From: Byssothecium circinans
Taxonomy: Eukaryota > Ascomycota > Dothideomycetes > Pleosporales > Massarinaceae
DNA length: 31,454 bases
Assembly (NCBI GenBank): GCA_010015675.1
Contig: ML976977.1
Location: forward strand, 1,698,371-1,729,824
Reading direction: 5' to 3'
This document shows, one piece after another, positions 18,074-28,534 of this stretch. Below the pieces are notes generated by a model. The model did no database searches and was not told the DNA's origin. It saw only the letters and a list, made by a program, of their open reading frames with translations. The stretch's first letter is position 1, and each line of letters begins with the position of its first letter. The position numbers and the translations under genes are program-made.

Positions 18074-20318
18074 ATGGCGTCGCAGCTGGTAGATTTCGAG
18101 GATGACTGGTGGGGATGGGATGGACGACCATACCAGGTCGGCTTCTGGAATAACTGGTCCAAGGACGGTGCTGCATCGCTGACCTTGACGCTGCCGTCCA
18201 ATGCCTCGAAGGTGCTTCTTTCCCTAATTACGCTCTTCATATACATCGTTGGTGGATGCACCTGGAGTAAGCCATCAACCGAATTCAACCTGTAGAGTCT
18301 CTAATTTTCTATCTAGACATAATTTGCTTTGCCGCCCACCAGCTCCTCTCCACGGACAAAGCGAAAGACGGCCTGTATCACCAGCGACAAGCGGTCTTGA
18401 GGAATTCCATGTCGCCATCCTCGTCCCTTTGGTACTTCATCAAACTGGGCCGGTTTTGGAGATCAAACGCAAGGCGCTCATGGCGGCGTCAACTTCCCTT
18501 CATACTCATCAACCTTCTGCACATCCTTTGCTTTGCCGTCGCAGCTGTTATGTCTGTCCAAGTTGCATACACCGGTCATGCCGTTTTGATTCGACCGACA
18601 AAGTGCGGAATAGGGCAATTAGTCAACGGCACCGATGCGACATCCGACATAACCTATCGGTCGAAAGCCGCTGCGGACATACGCAAATCCATGCTGCTCA
18701 GCATGGAGTACGCCAGAAATTGTTACGGGGAAGAGGCAGCAGTGAAAACTCCTCAGAGTTGCAAGTTTTTTCGAACCACACAGCTCCCGTACGAGCTCGA
18801 AGTCGAGGTTCCGTGCCCACTGCGGCCGCGGTCCTTGTGCAGGAATTCATCGGCAGGAACCATCAGGCTGCAGAGCGAGATGCTGGACTCGCACACCTTC
18901 TTTGGGATCAATAGTCGGAAGAAAGATCGCATAGAGTTTGGGAAGGCTGCGGTTTGCACGCCGTTGCCCTACACCGAGGATCCGAATTACGTGGAAAAAG
19001 GTCCGGCAGTTACTGGCCCAAGCATCCCTGAGGGACTAGTGAATATCACATTCAAATATTCAATTCCACCGATAACTTTCCTGCGTAATGAGTCGAGCGG
19101 TGGTTTTGCCAATGTGCAACCCTACTACATCACGTCAGTTTAGCCGTACAATTCTAGAATTTTCCGGACTAATACCGAACTAGCGTCTTACCATTCTCGC
19201 CTGAATATCCGAATGTCACCTCAGCGGACGGGTCAACCTTCAAGCTAATAAACGAGCTTCGTCCGTCCGATGCGGATGTTTCGTTGGCCTTACTACATAA
19301 CCAAGCGCTGTATCTCAACTCCACGGAAGACTTCCTCTTCGGCACCCGCACTTTCCGGGACAAAGACACCTGCAAATGCAACAACCTCCCGCTCGGGGTC
19401 ACCGGCTCCTACTTAGCCCAGTCCTTCTCACCCTTCGTCTGCCTCGAGAGGACGCGCTTCTGCAACCCCGCCGCCGACCGCTGCACGCCTTGGGATGCTT
19501 TCAATAACCTCCTCCATCTCAACACCTCCGGCGTGCCGCACTACAACCTGATGCATGACCTCGGCCTTAATGATCGCCAAAAAGAAACCGTGTCCTTAAT
19601 CGGCACCGTCAGCGCCCTAGCGACTTTCGCCCAAGTGCTGCAATCCATCGGCGGATCGTCCCTGCTCGCGCAAGACAAGCTGCTCGAGAGCGCGGGCACG
19701 ATGTCGCTTGCCGTCGAGCCGGACCAGTATCGGAGGGAAATCGAGCATTGGTTCCAGATCCAGCTGGCGCTTCTCCAACGGGGTTTTGTGGAGAGATTGT
19801 ATCCGCCCCAGGTTGTGGATCCGTTTTTCATTGATAACAACGAGGTGCATGCGGTGGCGCTGTGTCGGGCGCAGATGGTGCATCAGGCCGAGTACGTGTC
19901 GTATAGTGTGCTTGGGCTTGTGCTGGTGCTGGTGCTCGGGCTTCTGATGATTGCGGCGTCGCTCGGGTTGGAGCCGGGGGTGAGGTGGTGGAGGGAGAGG
20001 AGGGAAGTGGGGGCGTATGAGCAGATGGAGTGGGATACGGGAGAGTTACTTCATTTGCAGCGTGAGTTTTCCTCAGCGTTTTCGATCCGGTTTACTCTTG
20101 AACTTACTAGGACAATAGGATTGGCGTACGAGGCGTCCGGGCAGGGCACCTGGAATGACGACTACTCCTCGGTTCCGACGACAGAGCGCGATGAGATGAT
20201 CACGTTCCCTTTGAGCTTGGCTGATGGCTCTAATGCGGCTGAACCAAAGCTCTTGAGCTCGAGATCAGTGTCTGATCAGCAGAGGAGAGAAGCGACGAGT
20301 TGCTACGCTGGGCTTTAA
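18074..20318 (+). CDS. Large multi-pass membrane protein, unknown function
   Basis: The exons are 18074-18266, 18317-19133, 19184-20061 and 20119-20318, giving 695 residues. The introns are 50, 50 and 57 nt; intron 2 has a GTCAGT donor, and intron 3 keeps frame even if retained. Hydrophobic segments lie at about 47-68 (VLLSLITLFIYIVGG), 124-148 (LPFILINLLHILCFAVAA) and 577-598 (LGLVLVLVLGLLMIAASLGL). Between the last two is a roughly 430-residue, probably extracytoplasmic domain with many cysteines and several N-X-S/T sites. The end is cytosolic, with LQRLAYEASGQGTW, a motif shared by a family of fungus-specific membrane proteins of unknown role. It is convergent with the hydrolase gene. Confidence 0.85.
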
Positions 20319-20509
20319 GACTCAGAGACCACCTGGCTGAATCCCCCGTCCCTGCTCTAGAATCCTAATGTAATGTATAATTACAACACAGAGCCTGCCT
20401 GCGCATTTTAGTTTCTCTTGTGGTAACAGCAACACAAATCCATTTTCAGCAATTTATTCATTGGTAATAGTCGTAGAGATTGATGTGTTGAGCCCAGTTA
20501 GCCTTGTTC

Positions 20510-21345
20510 TCAAGCTCCGTCCTCAAATTGTCTTGCCAACTCCAGCAGCATGCCGCAAAATTTCTCCGGTTGTGAAAGGTGTGGGGAATGATCACTCTCA
20601 ATATCCTTGACCACCCACTCTGCGCCCTTGGCATTATCAATCATCACCTGCTGCACGAAGACTGGGACTGAAGTGTCTTTCACCGTCCGAATATAAGCCA
20701 CGCGGTTCTTGAACCCGTCACTGTCCCACGATGCCCTGGGCATTGGAGAGTAGAACGATGTTAGGCCCTGCGCTATTGTGGATGCAGCAGCTGCACTTGC
20801 CAAGGTCGGAGGTACCTCAGGGTACAGTGGAGGAATAGGGTCGTCGCATCGAATCACATTTGCGTCGGGCTGTTTTCAAGAATGAGCACGGTTGTGCGAC
20901 ACCGCCAAAGACTAGAACGTACGTCGGGTCTGAGAAATGGTGGGAAACTTCCACCGCCGGCAGTGAAGAGGTCGACTCCATCGCCGCCTTTCTGCAGCAT
21001 TGCAGCATAGAAGATTTGTCCGATAACGCCTGCCTTGTTGTCCTGTGCGATGCGCTCCCTCTTTCCCAGTCCAAGCGCGGCAGCGCTGCCAGGCACGCCG
21101 CTGTACGAGTGCATGACAAGGATGACATCGCGCTCTTCGAGCTCCAGGATAGGCAAGATCATCCTATCTCGAATAAAGGCCATGTCGTCCTGGGTGGTTA
21201 CCTTGCCCGAATTTCCTACGGATGGAAGAAGAGCTGAGTAGGTAGGATAACCGGCGGATTGGAGGAGGTGCGCAAGGTAGCCATAGTGAGTGGGGTTCTG
21301 AGAGCCACCAGGAGGAATGACGAAGAAAGGGCGAGTCGACGCCAT
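20510..21345 (-). CDS. Alpha/beta hydrolase
   Basis: The exons are 21345-20923 and 20869-20510 (intron 53 nt, GTACGT...ACAG), giving 260 residues. It starts MASTRPFFVIPPGGSQNPTH, an oxyanion-side loop, and has the nucleophile elbow VMHSYSG, with Ser at residue 80; the usual family form is GHSYGG, so two Gly positions are changed (Met and Ser). The catalytic His is likely residue 235 in ESDHSPHLSQPEKF. The intron falls in the cap region (FLRPD|PDANVIRCDDPIPP). The family includes small esterase-like enzymes often found in fungal secondary-metabolite loci. It lies directly downstream of, and in the same orientation as, the NRPS-like pseudogene, 496 bp away. The substrate is unknown. Confidence 0.88.
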
Positions 21346-21841
21346 GACTTGGTGCAGTCAGTGTGGGAAGATGGAGAAAGTTCGCACTTGTAGGAACACC
21401 TCCGCTAATGGAGAAAGAGGGGAAGGACGAGCAGCAGACGTTGTCTTACCCCGCAGAGTGAGGGGATGTTGGTCCTTGGGAGCAACCGCGCCACAAAAGT
21501 GTCACAATTATTTACTGTGCCGCATAGATAGAAGGCGTTGAATTGTTAGCTTGTACAGGATGGGTCCGTTGTATAGTAAACACGCGCTTATTTGTCTAAC
21601 GCCTTCACTATCACCTGCGACTTCGAGAGAACAATGCAAACCTGCATTGTTTTAGCGTTTGCCCCTTGGATGTTTAAGTCCGTATTACCTCACAACTCTG
21701 CCCTATCAGCCTGGCCCCACCCGAGATGCACCCCACAGCTAGGCAATCACCGAATCCCTGTGTCAATTTACCAAGCTGCTACGGGACAAATGGCTGGTAA
21801 GCCTTCATTACCATCTATCTACAATTGAGATATTAAAGCCC
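21346..21841. other. Intergenic DNA between the hydrolase and the NRPS-like gene
   Basis: No gene was seen. It should contain the hydrolase promoter (near 21350-21500) and the 3' end of the NRPS-like gene. The short plus-strand frames here look like chance. Confidence 0.4.
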
Positions 21842-24540
21842 TTAGCTTCTCAAAGCCGCCATAAGCGTCTGCGAGAATTTTGAAACGTGGTCTGGCCCAA
21901 TCATGGTATAATGTGCACCACCGACATGATGGAACCTAGGTTTAGTCTTCGAGAAATCACTCCACCTGCTTAGATGCTCGCTTACCCACTCCTCCTGTGA
22001 TACTGCCACCACCTTTAAAGGGATGGCATGGAATATGTCAATCGCGTCTACTTGCCTAGACGGCTCGTAGTCAACGGCCATGCTTTGCAATCCAAAAGCA
22101 ACGTTTGTCCACTGAATAAGTTCGGACTCTCTTAAACCTAGCTCATCTAGCCGACTCTGTCTCGCAGCCCGAAGCATTATATTGAGAGCGATGTCGCGCG
22201 TCTCTGCACGGAAACTGTGCTCGTCGATGCCATTCGTATGCTCTTCGGATATGAGATCTAGGAACCAGGATAGGTGGAGCAGACACATGTTCCAATTCAT
22301 CTGCCGCATGCGTGTCTTGATGTGGGGTGGTAGATTGAAGCTACCCAAGAATTTCACTGATCCTCCGTCGGCAGCGTCGAGTCTCTTAGCTACTTCAAAT
22401 GCGAGCATAGTTCCGTAGCTGTAACCAGCAATTGTGTATGGCCCGTTAGGTTGCTGCTGTCGAATTGCGTTCACATGTGTTGTAACAGTTTCGTCGATTG
22501 ATGTAAAGCATTCTTGACTAGCCTCAAATCCTCTTGCTCTCAGAGCGTACACTGGTCGATCGTCATTGTGGAGATGTTGGACAAGCCCAACAAATACAAG
22601 GACCTCGCCGACTCCCGGGTGCATCAGCCACAGAGGCGTCTTTGGACTGCTTGACCAGAAGGTGACGACAGGTGCACAATCGATCGTTGGTGTTATCGTT
22701 GCTGGTTGCACTGTCTGGCTCTCGGATCCATTATGAGAAGATTGAATTTGAGCATTCAATCCAAGGTCAGCAGCAAGATCCCTTGGGGTAGGGCTTCTCA
22801 TCAACATGATGATCGGAACTATAACTCCCAGCCGAGTGTCGATGCGGCGCTTAAATCTCATCATGTCCATTGAGGTACAGCCCAAGTCAAAGATACGCGT
22901 GTCAAGACAAACAATGTCAGGAGAAACGTCAAGTACATCTACGAAGTCCTCGATGAGCAGTGACTCGGCAGGTGTTGCAGCCTGAGCGGCCACAGCCACT
23001 GATCCGTGCTTCCGCTTTCGAAAATCGTCGATGCATTGGTGGTGGAGCAGCACATTCTCATTGAACACCCCGGCCTGGAATAATGATGTCATTTTCGCCC
23101 TAGATATCTTCCCTAACGTCGATATTGGTAGTGTCGAGAGCGAGCTTTCCAGGAGGGAGAATATTAATGGGCGAGACCCGGTAATTAAGATACAAGCCTG
23201 GCCTGCCAATTCTTCAATCTCATCCATCTCCCCAGGCTCCATGGGCCATGCCTTGGGAGTATATGCCACTGTGACCTGTTCTGTATGCACAGCTCTCGAT
23301 GGGAAACGGATCACGCGCGCCACACGCATATTAATGGCCTGCTCCACAGACATCTGAATATCGGACGTAGCAAATTTTACTCCGTTGATGTTGGTAACGT
23401 TCTTTACTCGACCGATCAGGTGGAGATTGTCCTCTGAATCAATGGTGGCTTGATCGCCAGTACGGAACCATCCATCGGCGGTGAAGGCATCGGCCGTTGC
23501 ATGGGCATCTCGGTAGTAGCCTTTGAAAACAACATTGCTGCGTGCCTCAAGGTCTCCTGGTTGACCAGGCATGGCGATTGTTATAGTCTCACCAGGTGTG
23601 CTGTTTCCAGAGGTGGGTACAGTGACGCGCATCTCGATCTCCCTCATGCATTTTCCACGGGATGCTGCAGAGCGGCCGTTCTTAACATCAGCTTCAGGGC
23701 ACTCAAGACTGTAAATGGCTCCTGCACAAGTTTCTGTCATCCCGAACCCTGTCGTTATGACGTTTCGACGAGCACCGTATCTCTCAAATATAGCAGAAGC
23801 CGCAAGACAAGTCTTAACATCATTAAGCTCTCAAGTGCTGTAAGGCTGGACAAGTCCCATTTAGAAGAAATCGGTTCGGCATCCACGCTTGATGCCAACT
23901 TGGCGAGGAAAAAGTTCGGAGCAAACGATCGTGAAACACGGTGGCGACTAAGTAGATCCAAAAACAGTGTTGGTGAGGACACAACGACTGCGGGGCCAAC
24001 GTGAACCTAATCAAGCCCCAGCCATAGAGCCAGAAGATGGATTTCAACCAGACTAGCTACATGGTCGAGACCAATCCAATTCAGAAGTGCATAGCCGGCT
24101 GGGGGCGGGCGAAAAGAAGCTTTGCCTTGTACAGCTGCTAGTACTTGCTGATGCGTTAAGCAAACAGCTTTCGGATTTCCAGTGCTCCCGGATGTCAACA
24201 TAAGCATGGCGAGCGATTTTGACTTCTTGCGGATGCTGTCGTTGCTTTGTGTGTCAGCAAAGCTCGGTTCCACGTAATCCGCGTTCGGGCTATTGTTTCG
24301 AAATCTTCCGCCCAATAGGGATTCGACTGTTTCAAGCTGGATTGTATGGTCTCCGTCGAATGATGGTAAATTCTCCTGCCTGGTAATACAGATCGGTGAT
24401 TTCAAAAGTCTCGGTAGACCAGCAAGGTATTTGTGTCGGTGTTCAGCGACATTGCTCATTGGCGACGAAAGGACTGGCAGTCCATTTGCTAGAAGGACGG
24501 ACCAGAACCAGACTATGGCATCCCACTGAGTTTCGAGATG
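21842..24540 (-). pseudogene. NRPS-like A-T-TE synthetase, 5'-truncated and disrupted
   Basis: This is a single-module adenylation-thiolation-thioesterase enzyme, the type that in fungi often activates aromatic alpha-keto acids and dimerises them. Reading starts within the A domain at about 24540 (HLETQWDAIVWFWSVLLANG). Core A3 is LMLTSGSTGNPKAV. A TAG stop follows at 24007-24009, and an indel near 23826 shifts frame and removes the expected Gly-Gly-Glu region. From there the frame is open to 21842: FGMTETCAG, GWFRTGD, GRVKNV, A10-like TLGKISR, carrier motif FDLGCTSMD (Ser at 22871-22873), and thioesterase GYSYG (Ser at 22418-22420) with C-terminal His in GGAHYTM. The N-terminal A domain is missing, replaced by AT-rich DNA. 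The 3' part is well preserved, so inactivation may be fairly recent. Confidence 0.87.
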
Positions 24541-25776
24541 TATAAGGATAGCAAAGTAAAGACATCTTAGGATAGTTAGAGAGATAGATAGGTAACTACG
24601 TATTACGCCTTAAAGTTATCCTAGCTTAGTATTAATATATTTATAGCTTAGAGGAAACTAGGTTATCCATCCAGGGACCCGGCTAGAGTGCGAGATTAGA
24701 GCATTATCAATCTATTGACAGAAGTAATGTGAAGGACGTACGACTCGTGGAAAGGATCCGTAGAGCGCAAAATGTTCTTCCTCGAGACTCGCCATGCAAG
24801 GCAGAGGTTCAATGAAAAAAAAGTGACGCAAATGACAGTGGTATCAGCCTTAGGGGGACGGACCGACCCTTCAGCACAGCAATTTGCCAAAAGCGTTGCG
24901 AATATAATAAACTCCCACCTCACAGCGCTGTGTGTTCCAGTGGCACAGGATTGGACAGTATATCGTCCATCCCGTTCGCGGCCCTCTGGAACACGCTGTG
25001 TCGAGGTGCCTGAACAAATCGTGCGAGGGTTGCTCGCAGATTTGAACAAGCCCCGACCAAGCTCGTTAGAGCCCTAACACCAAACGACCTATTGCCATCG
25101 GCCGCTTGATGTTACAGTGCGACAACATCCAAAAAATCAGACAGGAAGTTTCACCGGACGTCAGGTTTAGTTCGAGGATGTTTGGTGTTTCGCGGAGTCC
25201 CCCGTCGAATGGCATTTGAACGGCGCAAGATGCCGTCAAGCAAACGCTGCGAAGTGCGGACCCTGGCTCAAACTACAAAATGCAGTCCTGCACAATCGGT
25301 GTCCTCAACCAAAACGTGCTAAACGGGGAGTGCCCGAGTGAGAGAGGTACGGCGTTCGGTATGCGGGGAGTGAGGTAGAGGTGGCGGGTAAAGAGTAGAG
25401 AAGAGTTCGAGGTGGTATAGAATAGACAAGGGTTGCAAAGAGTGGAGAAAGAGGACTGAAGAGGAAAGAGAGAGAGGCGGCGAGGTTTGGGGTTTAGTAG
25501 ACGGGCCCGCGGGGTGCGTCACTAGCGCGTGGCCCGTGCAACACTTGGCGGCAGGCGCAGCGTCAATCGTTCACGGGACTCACCTTCACCTCCAGTCTCG
25601 AGATTTTTGCGATAATTCGGTATTGTGACTGTGAAACCGACTAAATACCAACATTCGGAGGATTTGTAGTCATGTCCACCTTCACAAGAATATCCTAAAT
25701 AGATCCAAGGAGCATTCACTAGCTCCGCATTGACTATAATTTTTCTTCCTCCGTACATGTAGCAAATGCCTCCACG
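24541..25776. other. AT-rich then mixed intergenic DNA upstream of the HET gene
   Basis: From 24541 to about 24700 the DNA is AT-rich with short AGGATA/TATCCT inverted pieces, and it replaces the expected N-terminus of the NRPS-like gene. This may be the footprint of an insertion or rearrangement. A 101-codon + frame at 24772-25077 has no recognisable content. From 25370 to 25480 the + strand is purine-rich (GAGA, GAAAGAG). The promoter and 5' leader of the HET gene should lie at the right end. Confidence 0.4.
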
Positions 25777-25780
25777 ATGA
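25757..25780 (+). promoter_or_regulatory. Two minimal upstream ORFs before the HET start
   Basis: ATG-TAG at 25757-25762 is a start-stop pair. ATG CCT CCA CGA TGA at 25766-25780 ends with a TGA that overlaps the HET start codon (ATGA). If both are in the mRNA they could lower translation of the HET protein; whether they are transcribed is unknown. Confidence 0.4.
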
Positions 25781-27957
25781 CCGAAAACACCATCTATGTG
25801 CCTCTCATCCCGCGCTCTCACACGATTCGGCTTCTAGTTCTCCACCCCGGCCGCTGGGACGATGGAATCCAAGCCCACCTCCAAGCAAGCACCCTCGACG
25901 ATGTGCGCGATACATACACCACTATCTCGTACACCTGGGGTATCAACACCGTCAAACAGCTGCTAATAAACTGCAACGGTAAACCTGTGCCAGTTTCCGA
26001 AAATCTATTCACTATCCTCCGCCGACTCAGACATCCGGATGGAGAGGCACGAGTCTGGGCGGATGCGCTGTGTATTAATCAGGCGGATGTAACGGAAAGG
26101 ACACATCAAGTAGGCTTGATGGGCGAGATCTACAAGAACGGTCGGGAGACGGTGATATGGCTTGGTGAACAGACGGCGGCGGACGATGTTGGCGATCGGT
26201 TCCTCGGGAACTGCATATCACATGATGACTGGAGGGTTTTGAGGAAGGGAGGACCGCCGAAGATAGCGTGGCTGGGCCATGAGAGGGATGATAGGTTACT
26301 ACATACGTATCTGTCGGACATCAAAAACCTGAATACAGGCACCGGTGATCGCGGTTCAGGTGGTTTCCATAACCTTATCGATGCCGATACTTCGAACGAC
26401 GTTTTCGGCGCTTTTTGTCTGATTCAAAGCTTTGCGCAGGGTACCTCCAAGTCGACTCTTGAACTGCTCGATGAGAACGACAAAATGACATGGGAGAAGA
26501 GAGAACCGGGATTGTGGCATGGGCTCGTGGCTTCTGCCAACATGTACAGTCGGGGCTCGAGATCGGAGAGAATTCTAACGGGACTGGAGAGGTTGACGAG
26601 CAGGCCTTGGTGGTCGCGTATATGGGTCATTCAGGAAACAGTACTTTCCCGCAAAGCTACTGTACAATTTGGAATGCTCTCAGCCCCTTGGTCAATGTTC
26701 GCTTCCGCCGCTACTTTCTACGCTAGAGAGCAACATTCCTTGTGTTTAGACCTCTCTGGCACGTTTCGCGGCCACCAGATCTTAAGTCGCTTCAGTAACG
26801 CGGTGCTTCAAATCGATAACACGAGATGCGACTACCAGGCCTCAACGTCCTCCACGACGCTGCTCTCCTTGCTCTGGAAATTTCGGCCCCTAGAAGCCAC
26901 CGACAAGCGTGACAAAGTCCTCGCTCTCCTCGGCTTGACAACAAACTGGCAAAATCAGCCTCCTCTTCCACCAGACTATAGCATCGACGCTCCAAAAACT
27001 TTCCTCCGCACAGCGCTCTCCAGCATCAAGCGCTCACAATCCCTCACTGTACTGGCCGGAGATCTCGAGGCGATGCTCAACCGCAAAAGGCTGGCAGATA
27101 TTCCGTCGTGGGTCATCGACTGGTCACTTCCATGTCCGTCTTTTGAGGTGGAAAGAGTGGCTTCTTTGGATATATATGAGGCGAGCGGTGACTGGACTGG
27201 ATCCGTACGTCTCCACAACCACGACCACTCATTACCCATACTAGAAGTTGAAGGTGCGTTTGTCGACGAGATAGCGACTGTAGGTGGCGTAAGTCGCCAT
27301 ATGCAGATCAGCGATACATGTGCCGTGATCCGCGAGTGGAATCTTCTTACCCGTGCCGCGGAACAGGGCCTTGGAATCGAACGGTATCCGACCGGGGGGA
27401 CGTATGAGGATGCATTCTGGAAAACACTCGTTGGCGATTTAATCCGTATTGATACTGGTGCCAATGGCAACGGTATAGCGTATCGAAGAGCTACGCAGGA
27501 CGATCACCCGGCATTTCGTGCATGGCGGATGTGGTCGCGCTGCATATCTCGCGATACGTTGAGTCGTACCGCTTCCTTCACCCAGCGTGATCTCGATGAG
27601 GGCATCTCATCAATTCATTATGCACTTAAGACAATGACCGCTAATCGGAGGTTCTTTATAACGAGGATGGGGTACTTGGGTATTGGACCGAGAGGGGCGA
27701 TGGTGGGTGATCAGGTGTGGGTGGTTAAGGGAAGCAAGGTGCCGTTCTTGGTGAGGGGTGATAGAATGAAAAAGTGTAAAAGTGCTGAGTTGACGACTCT
27801 TATTGCCAGCGGGGAGACCCAAAAGGGACGTAGCGGACGCTGTGGGACAAACCATGAGTGCGTAAAAATGGTAGGTGACTGTTTTACCTTTGGAGTCATG
27901 GATGGAGAAGTATTCAAGAGGCCGAACACGGAGACTCGGTCGCTTTTTCTGGTTTGA
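25777..27957 (+). CDS. HET-domain (heterokaryon incompatibility) protein
   Basis: It is a 726-residue single-exon protein. HET domains trigger a cell-death-type reaction on fusion of unlike hyphae, or other non-self responses. The family signature is complete: YTTISYTWG (47-55), ENLFTILRRLRHP (about 75-87) and VWADALCINQADVTER (93-108), followed by QVGLMGEIYKNGRETVIWLGE. A second typical region, RPWWSRIWVIQE, lies near residues 275-290. The C-terminal half (about 380-726) has no recognised repeat or partner domain and is a HET-associated region of unknown role. There is no NACHT or WD40 part. Two tiny upstream ORFs directly precede the start. The partner specificity cannot be read from the sequence. 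Confidence 0.93.
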   Translation: MTENTIYVPLIPRSHTIRLLVLHPGRWDDGIQAHLQASTLDDVRDTYTTISYTWGINTVKQLLINCNGKPVPVSENLFTILRRLRHPDGEARVWADALCINQADVTERTHQVGLMGEIYKNGRETVIWLGEQTAADDVGDRFLGNCISHDDWRVLRKGGPPKIAWLGHERDDRLLHTYLSDIKNLNTGTGDRGSGGFHNLIDADTSNDVFGAFCLIQSFAQGTSKSTLELLDENDKMTWEKREPGLWHGLVASANMYSRGSRSERILTGLERLTSRPWWSRIWVIQETVLSRKATVQFGMLSAPWSMFASAATFYAREQHSLCLDLSGTFRGHQILSRFSNAVLQIDNTRCDYQASTSSTTLLSLLWKFRPLEATDKRDKVLALLGLTTNWQNQPPLPPDYSIDAPKTFLRTALSSIKRSQSLTVLAGDLEAMLNRKRLADIPSWVIDWSLPCPSFEVERVASLDIYEASGDWTGSVRLHNHDHSLPILEVEGAFVDEIATVGGVSRHMQISDTCAVIREWNLLTRAAEQGLGIERYPTGGTYEDAFWKTLVGDLIRIDTGANGNGIAYRRATQDDHPAFRAWRMWSRCISRDTLSRTASFTQRDLDEGISSIHYALKTMTANRRFFITRMGYLGIGPRGAMVGDQVWVVKGSKVPFLVRGDRMKKCKSAELTTLIASGETQKGRSGRCGTNHECVKMVGDCFTFGVMDGEVFKRPNTETRSLFLV

Positions 27958-28534
27958 GAACCACGGCCTGGCGTTTATTTCTGCTTAAGCTTAATTTGTG
28001 GATTGAGATACCCTCTCGCGATAGCAAAAACTAGGAAAATCACCTGACAATCATACTCTGCAAAACTCACCCAAGGGGCATTCAGTGCTTGAAATACCCA
28101 CTCTAGTCTTTGGGCTTTCATGCTTGTGCGATTTCTAACAGGTTATTTCCCGAGAACATTTTTTCGCGAGAGATATCCTAACGTCTTGCTATTTCTCTTT
28201 CCATCACCTGTGTCTGATCATTGTCCACCTTAAGGGTAAAGGAAGCATGGTGAAGGATATCAGTAGAAAGTGGGGCCTTTGTAAGAATGGGATGCACATT
28301 GGTACCTTCAGTGATACTTTCCCACACATCCGTATCGTCTAGACATGTTGGGTAGAGAGGCAATGCAAGAAAGGGGAGAAAGGATGAGCTACCGAATGAA
28401 CACATACTGTATGAATAGAATACAACCCTACTCCCCACATCCAGTTGGGTAGAAATAAAGGTAGCGCAAAGTGCCACCCGCTACGATAGAAAACGCCTAA
28501 TACGCCCTCCTAAGCCTGTATGATTGTAGAGAAG
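27958..28534. other. Convergent intergenic region HET / IST1
   Basis: No firm gene was seen. A 99-codon minus-strand frame (28477-28178) has a hydrophobic middle (FGSSSFLPFLALPLYPT) but no family resemblance, and it lies where the IST1 3' untranslated region would be. Confidence 0.4.

Noticed and set aside
24772..25077. 101-codon plus-strand frame between the NRPS-like and HET genes
   Set aside because: It is covered on the other strand by an equally long frame, and neither has a motif, signal or suitable context.
25777..27957. HET gene plus NRPS-like gene as a single defence or toxin system
   Set aside because: They are divergent, separated by more than 1.2 kb of decayed DNA, and the synthetase is dead; nothing links them beyond proximity.
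28178..28477. 99-codon minus-strand frame after IST1
   Set aside because: It has no family resemblance and lies where the IST1 3' untranslated region is expected; kept only as a note.
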